Positions 24,877-36,223 of a DNA stretch of 64,000 nt are shown in pieces; position 1 is the first letter of the stretch; each line of letters opens with the position of its first letter. The notes beneath the pieces are model-generated. The model had not been told where the DNA came from. It saw only the letters and a list, made by a program, of their open reading frames with translations, and ran no database searches. This DNA comes from Liolophura sinensis (Eukaryota; Mollusca; Polyplacophora; Chitonida; Chitonidae). Both the position numbers and the translations under genes were made by a program. The stretch lies in NCBI RefSeq assembly GCF_032854445.1, contig NC_088303.1, positions 17,865,501 through 17,929,500 on the forward strand, given 5' to 3'.

Positions 24877-25419
24877 AATGGTCCTGATTATTCAATACTA
24901 ATAACTGAATGACTTTATTCCATCTGCATTTTAACGTTTCTGCATAATACGTGTATACTATGCCCACACAGCAAAGAGAAAGAAGTACTTTTCCCCTTTT
25001 CACTTACTGTTTACAACACGGTGAAGTTTGCTTTTCTACTACGAGAAGCTTCGTCTCCAAAATCAGATTTGCCAGAAATTCAGATCAAAATGGTGTTTTC
25101 AGAAAGATATCACCCTGTTGTGCATGGACAACAGATGTTTCCATCAAGTTACTTAAGAACTAAGATATTCCATCGATCAGCCTTTGATTAAGAAAATGTT
25201 TCATTTGATTTCACAATTTAAAAGAGGCAAAAATCCAACAAAGTATCAATTTGCACAACTCAATACATACAAAAAGCAGACTATTACATTTAATGTTTTA
25301 AAACTTTTAATTAATGTTCTATTAAAATGATACAAAACTGAAATGCTACATTCTATTCTAGACAGAAGCCCCACCCCATGGTCCTAACAGCCCACCCACC
25401 CCTTTCATCTTCCTGAGCC
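24877..25419. other. Non-coding AT-rich stretch
   Basis: Nothing recognised apart from ordinary AT-rich sequence and a short C-rich patch at about 25370-25400. Confidence 0.6.
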
Positions 25420-27610
25420 ACTTAAACAGGTATGTCATTAGTTACACAAGGCTGCTTAGACATTCCCAGGAGGGTCAGTCTGACACAGGCTTTGCCCCCA
25501 GGTGAAAAATCTTTAATCAGGGTGTATGCTGGTCACTTCATCGTCAAATGACCTCTGCAATTTAACTTAGTGAGATAAAATACCTGTCAGGACTCACCTG
25601 AGTGCTCAGTCAAGTTTATAGCCTGTCTTTGTGTTCAGGTAAATACTATGTACATGTATATCCTTGCAATGGTGGGGTGGGGGGTGGGGGGGGGGGGAAT
25701 CAATACATGATGACTGATGAACATGTAACATAGTGTTGTGATTATATACCGGCTCAATTTACACTTAATAAGCTAAAAGCTGCTCCACTAAAATATTTAC
25801 CAATTACTGACACGCTCCTATACTGTAATATCACCAATGTTTACATTTGTTAACACATCAATGTGCAAATATATCATATTATATGTATATCTCTATATTG
25901 TATTTATATTAACACCTAGCTCTGTTTTGTAATCTTTCATTTTTGCTACAAGTGTCATTTTCAAATTCAAAAACATAAATGCTGAACTCTGATACCATAG
26001 ACAATTCCACATTACACAAATTCTGGAGCAAATATCTTTCAAATAATTTTCAAATGCAGGAAAATTCCTCTTAGAGATGTAAAGTCACTTTAACTTACAT
26101 CTTTTATCGTTACATAGAGTTTGTCCAGGAAACTGTCCTGTGTGACTACTGGAGTACTGAACCGAAAAAAATGATGTATAAAATACATATATATATTAAT
26201 GATATGATATGATTTATTATGACTATAATACTGTTGGATAAAGTACAAAACTCAAACAAGGCACAAAGAGATATAGTATAAGTCAACAAGCCAAATACCT
26301 CACAAACAAAAGTAGTTCTTACCTGTTTTTCAGGTGCATCTTGATTTTCAGCAAAAATGTAAACCCTGAAAGAAGCAAACAGACAGTGACATGAAACAAA
26401 CCCAGCTTCACCACAGGTTACTGTATGTGCATATACCCACTTCTATCTGTCAATACTATGGTAAACATTGATAAATATTTTCAAATGAGCTAAATTACAG
26501 GTATTTTATGAGTCCATGGTGCATAAATGTTAAATGCAAAAAAATTCCACATCATATTTTTGAATGGCTTATGTGAACAGAAGTCTGAATGACATTTAAT
26601 ATGTAAATATCAAGTCAAGCATATAAAATACATGTTCAATTTTTCAACATGAAACCGTACGCTGAATTTCTATGCTATATGTTGCACAATGTGAGCATAC
26701 ATTTTAATCCCTTTTTTGTTCATTTGCTTTGTACTTTAATACAAGGATGTTCTTTACATTACAGAATTTTTTTTTCACATGTTTTCGAAGTCACAGCAGC
26801 CTACCCAACGTCTGCAATGATGACATGATTCAATGGCTGTAGCACCTATCATCTGCATTGATTGGGCTATCCATTATATGTACAGGTATAGACTGTACAG
26901 GTAAACCCACGTAACCATAGTGCAACAGGTGTTATTCTTAGCTGCTTTGTATTCTAAGAAACGATTAACTCTGGGGTGCTGGTTTCATAATTTCTTGATT
27001 TTCTTTTCTTTGAATGAACTTTTTTTATACTTTACCTCTGGAAACATAGAAAGTGGCCAACACTGGGCAAAAAATTGTGACAGGAAAATAATACAGAAGG
27101 AGTCTTGTCAGTCAGATTCAAGGTCTGCACTGTTGTCTAGCTGCTAAAAATTGCGAGAAACCATCACATTCGGATAAATCAGAGCTGAAACCATATATAC
27201 TGACACAACACAGGAAAAAAAAACAACGATGGTGTCAGGTTGTGTATTATTGCAAAGTTTAATCACAGCCATGCTGGCAAAGTTGTGTTGGACAGAAGTA
27301 ATCGGTTTCGCATAGCAGGGACGTATCATACAAAGATCCTATGCAGCCATATTACCTGTCAGGTAAAGGTTGGGGGGGGGGTGGGGGGAAGGAGTATGGC
27401 ACAGCCAGCTAATCAACCACGTGCATCTCTGCAATCAATACTCAATCAACTGCCTGGGAAAAACACAGGTGATGTAAACAACAGCAGCTATAACCTCACC
27501 TTCAAATAAGAAGTGTCAATTTTAGAACATTTAATTAAAAGCTAAAAACCCGAGCGTATTTGAAACCAAGCTCCAGGTTGATCAACTCCCTCATCAACAC
27601 CCCAACAGGT
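25420..27610. other. Second CAGGT/ACCTG cluster
   Basis: About 18 occurrences of CAGGT/ACCTG in 2.2 kb. They include two close inverted pairs: 26321-26335 (5-nt spacer) and TTACCTG-T-CAGGTAA at 27352-27366. The stretch also holds G-rich runs at 25671-25697 and 27372-27388. Apart from the possible exon at 26323-26365 no gene is seen. Confidence 0.45.
26323..26365 (-). CDS. Candidate 43-nt internal exon, product unknown
   Basis: On the minus strand a textbook acceptor (CTGTCTGTTTGCTTCTTTCAG) is followed by 43 nt and a consensus donor, AACAG|GTAAGAAC. One frame is open, reading VYIFAENQDAPEKQ after one leading base and ending in phase 0. That phase fits the phase-0 internal form of the 17.4-kb candidate. 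Both splice signals are among the best in the window. The exon is so short that openness gives little support, and I do not recognise the peptide. Confidence 0.3.
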
Positions 27611-27899
27611 CAGAAGCCTTGCTATGTTTTTACACACAGCCCTGCAGAACAGCATTTTTACTTCTGAGTTATTGTTTTAATTCGGCTGATTAATTCCCAA
27701 CACTGCAGATTTTTTGAGGTCACAAATATCTAGGACCTCAGCTAAGCTGGATCGGGGAGAAAAATTAATTAGAAAGAACTTTAAAAAATAAAAAAAAAAG
27801 AAGTGTAGCATGGCACAGTAGCAATTTACAGAGGCTCCATGTCTTTGTTTGTTTGTTCCATTGATCAACAGTAATGAATAGAGTGTGATCATCACAGTT
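27611..27899. other. Non-coding AT-rich stretch
   Basis: Nothing recognised. It contains an A-rich run at about 27780-27800 and TTTGTTTGTTTG at about 27845. Confidence 0.6.
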
Positions 27900-28225
27900 A
27901 GAGGCCTCTATCGTGGGTGTGGAATACCAATTCTTACACAATGGGCAAATCTGACGTGACCACAATTAGGCAGACCGTAATAGAAGCTAGTTTGATAAGG
28001 CTCGCTCCACGAACAATGTTCCTAATCAATCTAATGGAATGCACCCGTATCCACCTCATTAGCTATGCAAATATTCATGTATCACTTCGTCGCCATGGAA
28101 AAAAAGTTTTGACAAAAGTAGTAATTAATATTTTGCAGAGAGCAGACACCCTACACCAATTCAACACGGGGATAAATGGATTAGTCGTGTTTGCTGCATC
28201 TTTCACTATCTGTTTAATAAATTCT
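27900..28225. promoter_or_regulatory. Candidate cis-regulatory block, octamer beside ATTA words
   Basis: It contains CCTCATTAGCTATGCAAATA (octamer at 28065-28072 next to a CATTAG word), CCTAATCAATCTAATGG, GTAGTAATTAATATTTTGC and TGACGTGACC. This density of homeodomain and POU-type words in a low-repeat block is what deeply conserved enhancers often look like. A 104-residue frame crosses it without recognisable sequence and is probably a by-product. Confidence 0.33.
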
Positions 28226-28599
28226 GTTTGAACGTGTGAAACAAAATATGCTTACTAATGAAGCTGAAAGCTACCTGTGGATTTAAAGACTGAGTCATAA
28301 AGCAGCACTTCTGAAAGTGCAGTTTATATCTGTCCATTGATTGCACACTTTCAATCTCAAACATGGAATGTGAAGAGACAATTTCTGAGTTTAAATAACT
28401 TTCACTTAATTTGATCTGTTTATAGACAGAAATAGCAGGCGTAAGAACAAAATAATGTAGACAAATCTGCTTCACATGTATCTCAAATAGCACACAAACA
28501 AAACCAAACTAAAATCCTTCACCTGATTATAATAAACAGCTCTGCCATGAAGCACCAGCTGACCATGTTCTCTAACACTAAGAATTTCACTATCTGTAT

Positions 28600-29160
28600 C
28601 ATATACTTTAGTATCAGGTATTCCAAATAGTACCTCACGTCTTTAAATATATATTTACTTCTAAACATTGCCCAGTACTGCAGTTAGGGGCTTTCTACAA
28701 CCAAGCATGCTTTAATGTAAGGTACTCTAAAAATTAAAGCTGTTTTACAAGGCACTCCTAAATCATTGATTAAACAGTAATGATAGACACTCCAAAACTA
28801 GGCAGTTTGATACCAACTACTCTCGAAAAACCAACGGTCTAATACACGGTACACTCCCAAACCTGGCCAAACAAATCCTGTTTCTTACTCTAACCTTTCA
28901 GTACTGATCGCCAAGTGAGGCAGTGACAAGTACAATTTTTAAAGTCTTTGATATGACTTGACCCAGGGTTGGTCCTGCGTCTCCTAACTTCGAGGTAGAT
29001 GCTCTCACCATTAGGCCATCAAAGTGGTCTCCAGGTGCTCTAATACTGAGTACTCTTACTGAGGAATTAGTCCTCTTACACAAGGTACTCTTAACCCATG
29101 TACAGGATTTTAAAAACAGGCTCTCTACCACGAGGTACTCTATGATAACAAAGTAGTCTA
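28600..29160 (+). repeat. Very degenerate repeats around GGTACTCT words
   Basis: Words such as AGGTACTCT, AGGCACTCC, AGACACTCC, CGGTACACTCC and GAGTACTCT recur every few tens of bases. They suggest a heavily decayed short tandem array into which the SINE at 28910-29036 inserted. Boundaries are uncertain. Confidence 0.3.
28910..29036 (-). mobile_element. Truncated tRNA-derived SINE (24.5-kb type)
   Basis: On the minus strand it starts with a tRNA-like head, TTTGATGGCCTAATGGTGAG and AGCATCTACCTCGAAG, followed by CCCTGGGTCAAGTCATATCA and AAGACTTTAAAAATTG. The plus-strand words AGTCTTTGATATGACTTGAC and CCAGGGTTGG parallel AGGTCTTAGGTGTGACCCGA in the 24.5-kb SINE. Only the first 125 bp or so are present. 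A possible short duplication, TACTGA, flanks it but is too short to trust. Confidence 0.65.
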
Positions 29161-29689
29161 AACAGAGGCATCATAATTAATGTCACATAATGCTGCACTA
29201 TTATATACATGCAGTTATCGCAAACTGCCAAAAAGCTAGTCCGACATCAGTTACGTAATACTCTTACACAATAAAAGTTCATTAACACAAAATCAGTAAT
29301 TAAGTCATCTTCATCCTGCTAAGAGCTTGCAAGGAAACTTAACGTCCACATTACTGTTCACAACAGTAACATACAAAAAAGCATGAAAAGTGTTCTTATG
29401 GTACAACTGAAATAAACCTGAGAAGGAAAAAAAAAAGAATAACTAAAACACAAAAAAGAAACCTTACTATTTCTGACAATGAAATGTACGTGTAAATGAA
29501 GAAAGAAAAAAAATTGCCAGTGCAGTGTGTATAGTTTCGTCATGTAGCAGGCGCCCGGAGTAACACAGTCGGTACACATGTGATTGACTCCAAAATAAAG
29601 GCAGTGAACATAATACAATATTTCTGAGCATCCAAGAGCTAAAACAGACATTGCTACAGACAGAGGAATATTTATTTAGAAAGCGAACT

Positions 29690-30265
29690 TCCTGACCAGC
29701 TGTTCAGCAGTCATCATTAGGCCTACGCCATCCTCGCTGCCATGGATATATAAAATACGTGTTTATTCTTGTAAGAACTAATGAAAAGAAATGAGATCCA
29801 AAACTGGTCACCTATCTGCTTTCTGGAGCCCCTGTATTCCCGGTACATATCAAGCTATGATATTATTTTCAGTCGGATTGGTCATTACTTGGTTAGCAGA
29901 GGGTTGCCTGCGTTTCTCTCCCTTTGAGAGCAACCGTCTCTCACTGCCTCCAGTAAACACAAAGGCCAAATCTTGGGCCCTAAATTCATTAGGATAAAAG
30001 CTCAGATTGTAAGTAATACAAATCTGGCATACTTGTCTGGGTATATATCAATTCCATTAGTGGAGGAAATGGGAAAATTCACGCATCTGTTTCCTTAGTA
30101 ATGGACATTCGGCTTTTAGACAAAGGCGTTGCATTAGCACGCAGAGTGATTAGGGCGCCGCACATGCGCTCATTAGCAGACCCCTTCAAAGAAATCTGCG
30201 ACATCCAAAAACCCGAAATAACTACTTCCTCTGAAGAGATTTGCCCATCTTTTGCTTAAGAGCGA
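29690..30265. promoter_or_regulatory. Candidate cis-regulatory block
   Basis: Low-repeat and relatively GC-rich. Motif words include GATTGGTCATTACTTGGTTA, CATTAGTGGAGG, GCATTAGCACGCAGAGTGAT and CGCACATGCGCTCATTAGCA. Three CATTAG words lie within 200 bp, and several CpG words stand out against poor flanks. No coding frame has exon borders. The function is inferred. Confidence 0.3.
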
Positions 30266-33200
30266 GTTCGTACCAACCAGTTCTAGTACAGAGCCTTTGA
30301 GCCTAAATTGTCCCTCTTTATAAATACTGGGAGGAACTGTATAAGTCTTATTATCCTCAGTAGAGGATCTGCAGCAGTTAGGGTCGTCAATACTTCGCCC
30401 CCTCCCACTAACTACCCTGATTTGTGTGTCGTTTTCCTGTGTTCATTGGTCGTAAACTTCTGCACAAAAATGACATGGAACAATTGAGGCACAGAGTTAA
30501 TAAACAAGGTAAAACCTAAACGACTTGAATAGGATCTGGGGTCACCTTGAGGATGAAGGTAAAAGTGTGGTATACTAAGGAATGAAAAACTCGTCAGTCA
30601 TAATCATTTTCTGGTTTTCCGATTAAATTGTTAAAAAAAAAAATGAAGTTTTAAGAGTAAACAAAATTTCAATATTTTCCATTAAAACATGACAGAAGAT
30701 AAAAAAAATCAATACCCATACAAAAACTTCAAAATAAAAAAATAACACCATGGAAAAGAAAATCAAACATTTTATGATCAAATTTGGTTGAAATCTCACT
30801 GAATCCTGAGGTATTCTTTTAAAAGAGTGGCTTTCCTCATCAAACAGCAATAATAAAAAAACAACTCTAACACCTGTTTCATTATTCACCTGTGATTAGG
30901 TCTATCAAACAAAGCTAAATCCAAATAAACAAACAATGCATGGAAGAGACAGTAAGTTTATTGGACAGAGACCCACACTCTGATATGCATGAGAGTTACC
31001 AGGAAATGCTTCCATGGCAACCTTTGGAATCAGTAGCTAAATTACATTTAATCAACATTTGCTGCACTACCTGTGCAGCATTAGTTAATGGTCGAGTCTG
31101 CTTAATGGGTTATAGAGATTTTGTCTTTCCAGTAAAGAAATAAATAACATACTGTGAACTTCAAACACCTGATAGCCAACAAGGCTGATCAGATACTTCA
31201 ATGAGATTAATACTCCATCAGAGGAAAAAAAAAAGAAGAAGAAAAGGGAAAAAAACAATTTAGGTACACTAATAGTAACAAAATAAAATCAGTAAAAGTA
31301 AGTAAATTAAAAAATTAAACAAATAAAAAAAATACATGAAGTAGAAAATAAGTCTATAGATAATACAAGCACAGCAGTGTTAACAATTTTTCCCACTACA
31401 CGTGTGCTGTTGTAATATATGTTTGCTGTTAATTTGATGAAATCTAATAAATTAAAACATCACTGGTACCGAAGCATATCAGTAGATCCTGCCATGCTTC
31501 AGTATTTCCCCTGGGTGGATCTGGCTCTATGTACAGAGTAAAGCTGAAAGGAACAGGGCAATACTAATATTTCAGCTTTAAAACGGCCCAGCAGGTTGAA
31601 ATTCTGCCGATTACATACTAATACAACACAAGGCTTATGGGTAGTTAACTCCTTCAATTTAAAACTGGTGATATTTTGTTGTAGCTTCTAACATCTTTTT
31701 CCAACCTATTTAAATTTTGCCATTCTCAAAATATAGAGGTTGTCATATTTCAATCGGCTCAGCCCAAAGCTCACAGGGAGGCTGATTATCTTACCTCGTC
31801 ACAGGCTTACAAGTGCATCTCCAGCCCTATTTTAATGAACAAAGCCTTGAATGGTTGGGATGTTTCCTGCGGAACAATCAGGCATAACAAGACTCAAGGT
31901 TTCCACTGGTCAGCCTGTGATGTTAACAACTGGGTGCAAGAACAGGCCTCCACTCAGGGGTGCCACATGGGTGATCTACTGGTCTACATGTGCCTCTGTG
32001 TTATTACAAGGGGGTCAGGCTTTGGAGGAGGGTAGGGAGGGGGTATCTGGTTAGATCTGGGCTTGAGGCTTCAGGGTTCCATCAGTTCCCCTAGCTGAGA
32101 CCTAGCTGAGGGGGGAAAGGTCACTCAGACAGAAATGGCAAACCCAGCTGTTCAGAAGTTACTGATGAAATCACAAGTTTTCTTCACAGTGTAGATTACT
32201 ATGTTCTAGTGGAGGGCTCCTGGTGTCATGTAAATATCCTAAAAAAAAATTAATTGTCTACCCTTAATTAAAATAAAATTTAAATTCTACTAATTGCAGG
32301 TTTTACTGGTGACATCAAGTCAACCTCATCAGTTCATCAACATTGTAAAGCCGACTCTAAAGCTATCATTTTGATTTCACTGAATGTGATAAAATCTTTT
32401 ATCCCTTTTGCTGTTATGCGAGTTGATAATGTAATAATAAGTATAAAATGTTAAAGGGCAAAGATTTAGCACCTTTATGATGATTTGATTTCATTCTGTT
32501 ACCAGATATTCTGTGATATAAATGAGGTATAAGTGAATAGCTTAATTATTACATGTACTACACTGAATACACAGGATAGGGAAAAAAAACATGCAAAGAA
32601 ACAGACTATGTGATGAATATATATGCAAATTCAAAGTCTAATACTATGTAAAATGATTATATAAATACAGGACATTATGATGCTGCTTGGGATACAAACA
32701 AGATCTTCCCAGCCACATACCGGGATTGAACTCCTACCCCGTAAAAATCTGGCAAACTTGGCAAGTATATGACAAACAAATATGTCAGAACAAAAAGTCA
32801 AAATTTCCTTACAGGAAACAGCTATGCAAAAAGCACAGGTCCAGATATTATTTCACATCAATGTTTATTTCTTGCTTTAAAGATATCTAGATCTTGGCAC
32901 CCATTAACTCTTGACCGGTATACAACACTGATTTTCTGATAATCTACTGTAGTAAAAAGTAGGAGCCCCCCCACCCCCCTCGGCTTCCTCCTTGAGGAAA
33001 TTTTTAATTTTCTGATCTCCTTACATAATCAGTTAATTATTTTATCAGAATTGTTGCACTTACTGGCATATCAGAAATGTATATATGCTAAAATTCAGTC
33101 ACGCTATACTCTAAATTCAAAAAATATACTACAAAGGAAGAAGTAAAATGGGGCAAGGACGACAAACCCAGGATTTGCCAGATGGAGAAGACAATCTGGT

Positions 33201-33415
33201 GAATTGTAGAAGGAATGTTTCTTACAAATCCTTCAGAGAAAACTGTCTGTATAATGTACAAGAACATTTTAGGTGAAGAAAAAATGCAAAACAATCCAGC
33301 ATGCCTGGAGTAGACGTTAGATAATGATGGATATAAAGGCAGCGGAATAAAATACTGTTTTCTCCGAAGTCAATTTTAGGGTGAGAAAATGACAGGGACC
33401 ATGTGTAAAATATAA
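30266..33415. other. Long AT-rich non-coding stretch
   Basis: No gene recognised in about 3.1 kb. It contains strongly A-rich sequence at 31220-31345, an octamer near 32633, and a good minus-strand donor (GACGAG|GTAAGATAA) at about 31794. The frames upstream of that donor close quickly. Confidence 0.6.
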
Positions 33416-34200
33416 GCCAAGGCACATCCCTTGGAATCTATGGGGGTAGGAGCAGCCGGAAAGATGGGGAACAAATGGGTTTTAATGGCCTTCGTCCTTG
33501 TCCCATGGTGACGCAGTGGAATCCATAATCATCAATGATGAGCGCTGTAGCCATATTAAAAATGGCCAGACATTTATGAAAAACACATGATCCTTTGTGC
33601 AGGGGTCTTGGCGATATTGACCGAAGAGTGGAGGCGTTGATTACATGCCGCGCTCTTCGCCAGCACATTTGATTGAAGGTGTTAAGCTATGGACCAGACC
33701 TTTGCCAATATAATTGTGCCTCCAATGACTAGAGAGTGACTTCACTGAATATATTTTCTCCCTTGTTCAATCACCGGGTAAAAACCATATGTAATTTACG
33801 ACCCGTCTCCCAGGACTTCATTTAAGAAGTGTTAAAAAATGTCTCGGCCCTGGCCGACCATGTAATCAACAAAAATGGGTTCGTGTTATCTATAATTTAT
33901 AGAAGGATGCTCCCATCTGGAATGATGGCCGAACGTTTTGCTAATCTATACCAACCGTCGCCCCTCATTAATGAGTGATTTTTGGCGCTTCATTAGCAAG
34001 GGGCTCATTTCGCAGTGTAACACTTGGAGGGAAAATTTCTCATCTGCTCTCGTAGAGGGCCCCCAACACCATCGATCAGACACTCCAGAGACAATGATAA
34101 ATGCCGCTGCCTTACATGTCAGGGTTTGATATGAATTTTGCACATGAAATTGGCAATTTTCTGGGGTGGTCTGGGGCCAGCTATCCAACAGCTCTCCAAG
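33416..34200. promoter_or_regulatory. Candidate cis-regulatory block, about 780 bp
   Basis: It carries CCATAATCATCAATGATGAG, CCATATTAAAAATGGCC, ACATTTGATTGAAGGTG, CTCATTAATGAGTG and CTTCATTAGCAAGGGGC, in low-repeat sequence richer in CpG than its flanks. The inverted CTCATTAATGAG is a clean homeodomain-dimer-type palindrome. Open frames of 60-80 residues overlap it in both strands without exon signals. It ends just left of the 100-bp satellite. Confidence 0.33.
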
Positions 34201-34373
34201 CCCTTGTCATCTAACCATCACTAGCACGGTTATAATAACACACAAGAAAATCGGCCCAGGTTCGCAGGGCCAATACTGGCACGACACTTCTCCAGGGCAT
34301 AGCCCCACAGGGTTAATTACCCTCCCTGCTACCTACATGTCTTAGCATTCACCCTCTGATCCTCACTTACCTA

Positions 34374-36190
34374 ACCACCACATCTCCAGCACTGTATCAG
34401 GGCACTGACACCCTTGTCCTCAGCCCATGTACAAATCCCTTTGTACTTCCACCCTCTGATCCTAAAACTCACCACCACATCTCCAGCACTGTATCAGGAC
34501 ACTGACACCATGGTCCTCAGCTCATGTACAAATCCCTTTGTACTTCCACCCTCTGATCCTCGCTTACCTCACCACCACATCTCCAGCACTGTATCAGGAC
34601 ACTGACACCCTTGTCCTCAGCTCATGTACAAATCCCTTTATACTTCCACCCTCAGATCCTCGCTTACCTCACCACCACATCTCCAGCACTGCATTAAGAC
34701 AATGACACCCTGGTCCTCAGCTCATGTACAAATACCTTTATACCTCCACCCTCAGATCCTCGCTTACCTAACGACCACATCTCCAGCACTGCATTAAGAC
34801 AATGACACCCAGGTCCTCAGCTTATGTACAAATACCTCTATATCTCCACCCTCAGATCCTCGCTTACCTCACCACCACATCTCCAGCACTGCATTAAGAC
34901 AATGACACCCTGGTCCTCAGCTCATGTACAAATACCTTTATACCTCCACCCTCAGATCCCCACTTACCTCACCACCACATCTCCAGCACTGCATTAAGAC
35001 AATGACACCATGGTCCTCAGCTCATGTAAAAATACTTTTATACCTTCACCCTCAGATCCCCACTTACCTCACCACCACATCTCCAGCACTGTATTAAGAC
35101 AATGACACCCAGGTCCTCAGCTCATGTACAAATACCTTTGCACTTCCACCTTCAGATCCCCACTTACCTCACCACCACATCTCCAGCACTGTATTAAGAC
35201 AATGACACCCAGGTCCTCAGCTCATGTACAAATACCTTTATACCTCCACCTTCAGATCCTCGCTTACCTCACCACCACATCTCCAGCACTGCATTAAGAC
35301 AATGACACCCTGGTCCTCAGCTAATGTACAAATACCTTTGTACTTCCACCTTCTGATCCCCACTTACCTCACCACCACATCTCCAGCACTGCATTAAGAC
35401 AATGACACCCTGGTCCTCAGCTCATGTACAAATACCTTTATACCTCCACCCTCAGATCCCCACTTACCTCACCACCACATCTCCAGCACTGTATTAAGAC
35501 AATGACACCCAGGTCCTCAGCTTATGTACAAATACCTCTATATCTCCACCCTCAGATCCTCGCTTACCTCACCACCACATCTCCAGCACTGCATTAAGAC
35601 AACGACACCCTGGTCCTCAGCCCATGTACAAATACCTTTATACCTCCACCCTCAGATCCCCACTTACCTCACCACCACATCTCCAGCACTGTATTAAGAC
35701 AATGACACCCAGGTCCTCAGCTCATGTACAAATACCTTTATACCTTCACCCTCAGATCCTTGCTTACCTCACCACCACATCTCCAGCACTGTATTAAGAC
35801 AATGACACCCAGGTCCTCAGCTTATGTACAAATACCTCTATATCTCCACCCTCAGATCCTCGCTTACCTCACCACCACATCTCCAGCACTGCATTAAGAC
35901 AATGACACCCTGGTCCTCAGCTCATGTACAAATACCTTTATACCTCCACCCTCAGATCCCCACTTACCTCACCACCACATCTCCAGCACTGTATTAAGAC
36001 AATGACACCCTGGTCCTCAGCTCATGTACAAATACCTTTATACCTTCACCCTCAGATCCTTGCTTACCTCACCACCAAATCACCAGCACTGTATTAAGAC
36101 AATGACACCCAGGTCCTCAGCTCATGTACAAATACCTTTGCACTTCCACCTTCAGATCCTTGCTTACCTCACCACCACTTTATCCTCAGT
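34374..36190 (+). repeat. 100-bp satellite array, about 18 copies
   Basis: The landmark ACCACCACATCTCCAGCACT recurs at 34471, 34571, 34671 and so on to 35971, every 100 bp exactly, with a 97-bp first unit and diverged last units. Variants alternate: units starting at 35471, 35571 and 35671 match those at 35771, 35871 and 35971 in diagnostic words (CTTATG with CTATATCTCC; TACCTCC with CCCCAC; TACCTTC with CCTTGC). This gives a 300-bp higher-order repeat. Because 100 is not a multiple of 3, frames across it do not persist. On the minus strand most units contain GAG|GTAAG followed by TG, CG or CA. Confidence 0.97.
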
Positions 36191-36208
36191 TCATTTACCT
36201 TTTTGCTT

Positions 36209-36223
36209 CCCCCCCCCCCCCCC
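36209..36223 (+). repeat. Poly-C run, 15 bp
   Basis: A C run directly after the end of the 100-bp satellite. Confidence 0.9.
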
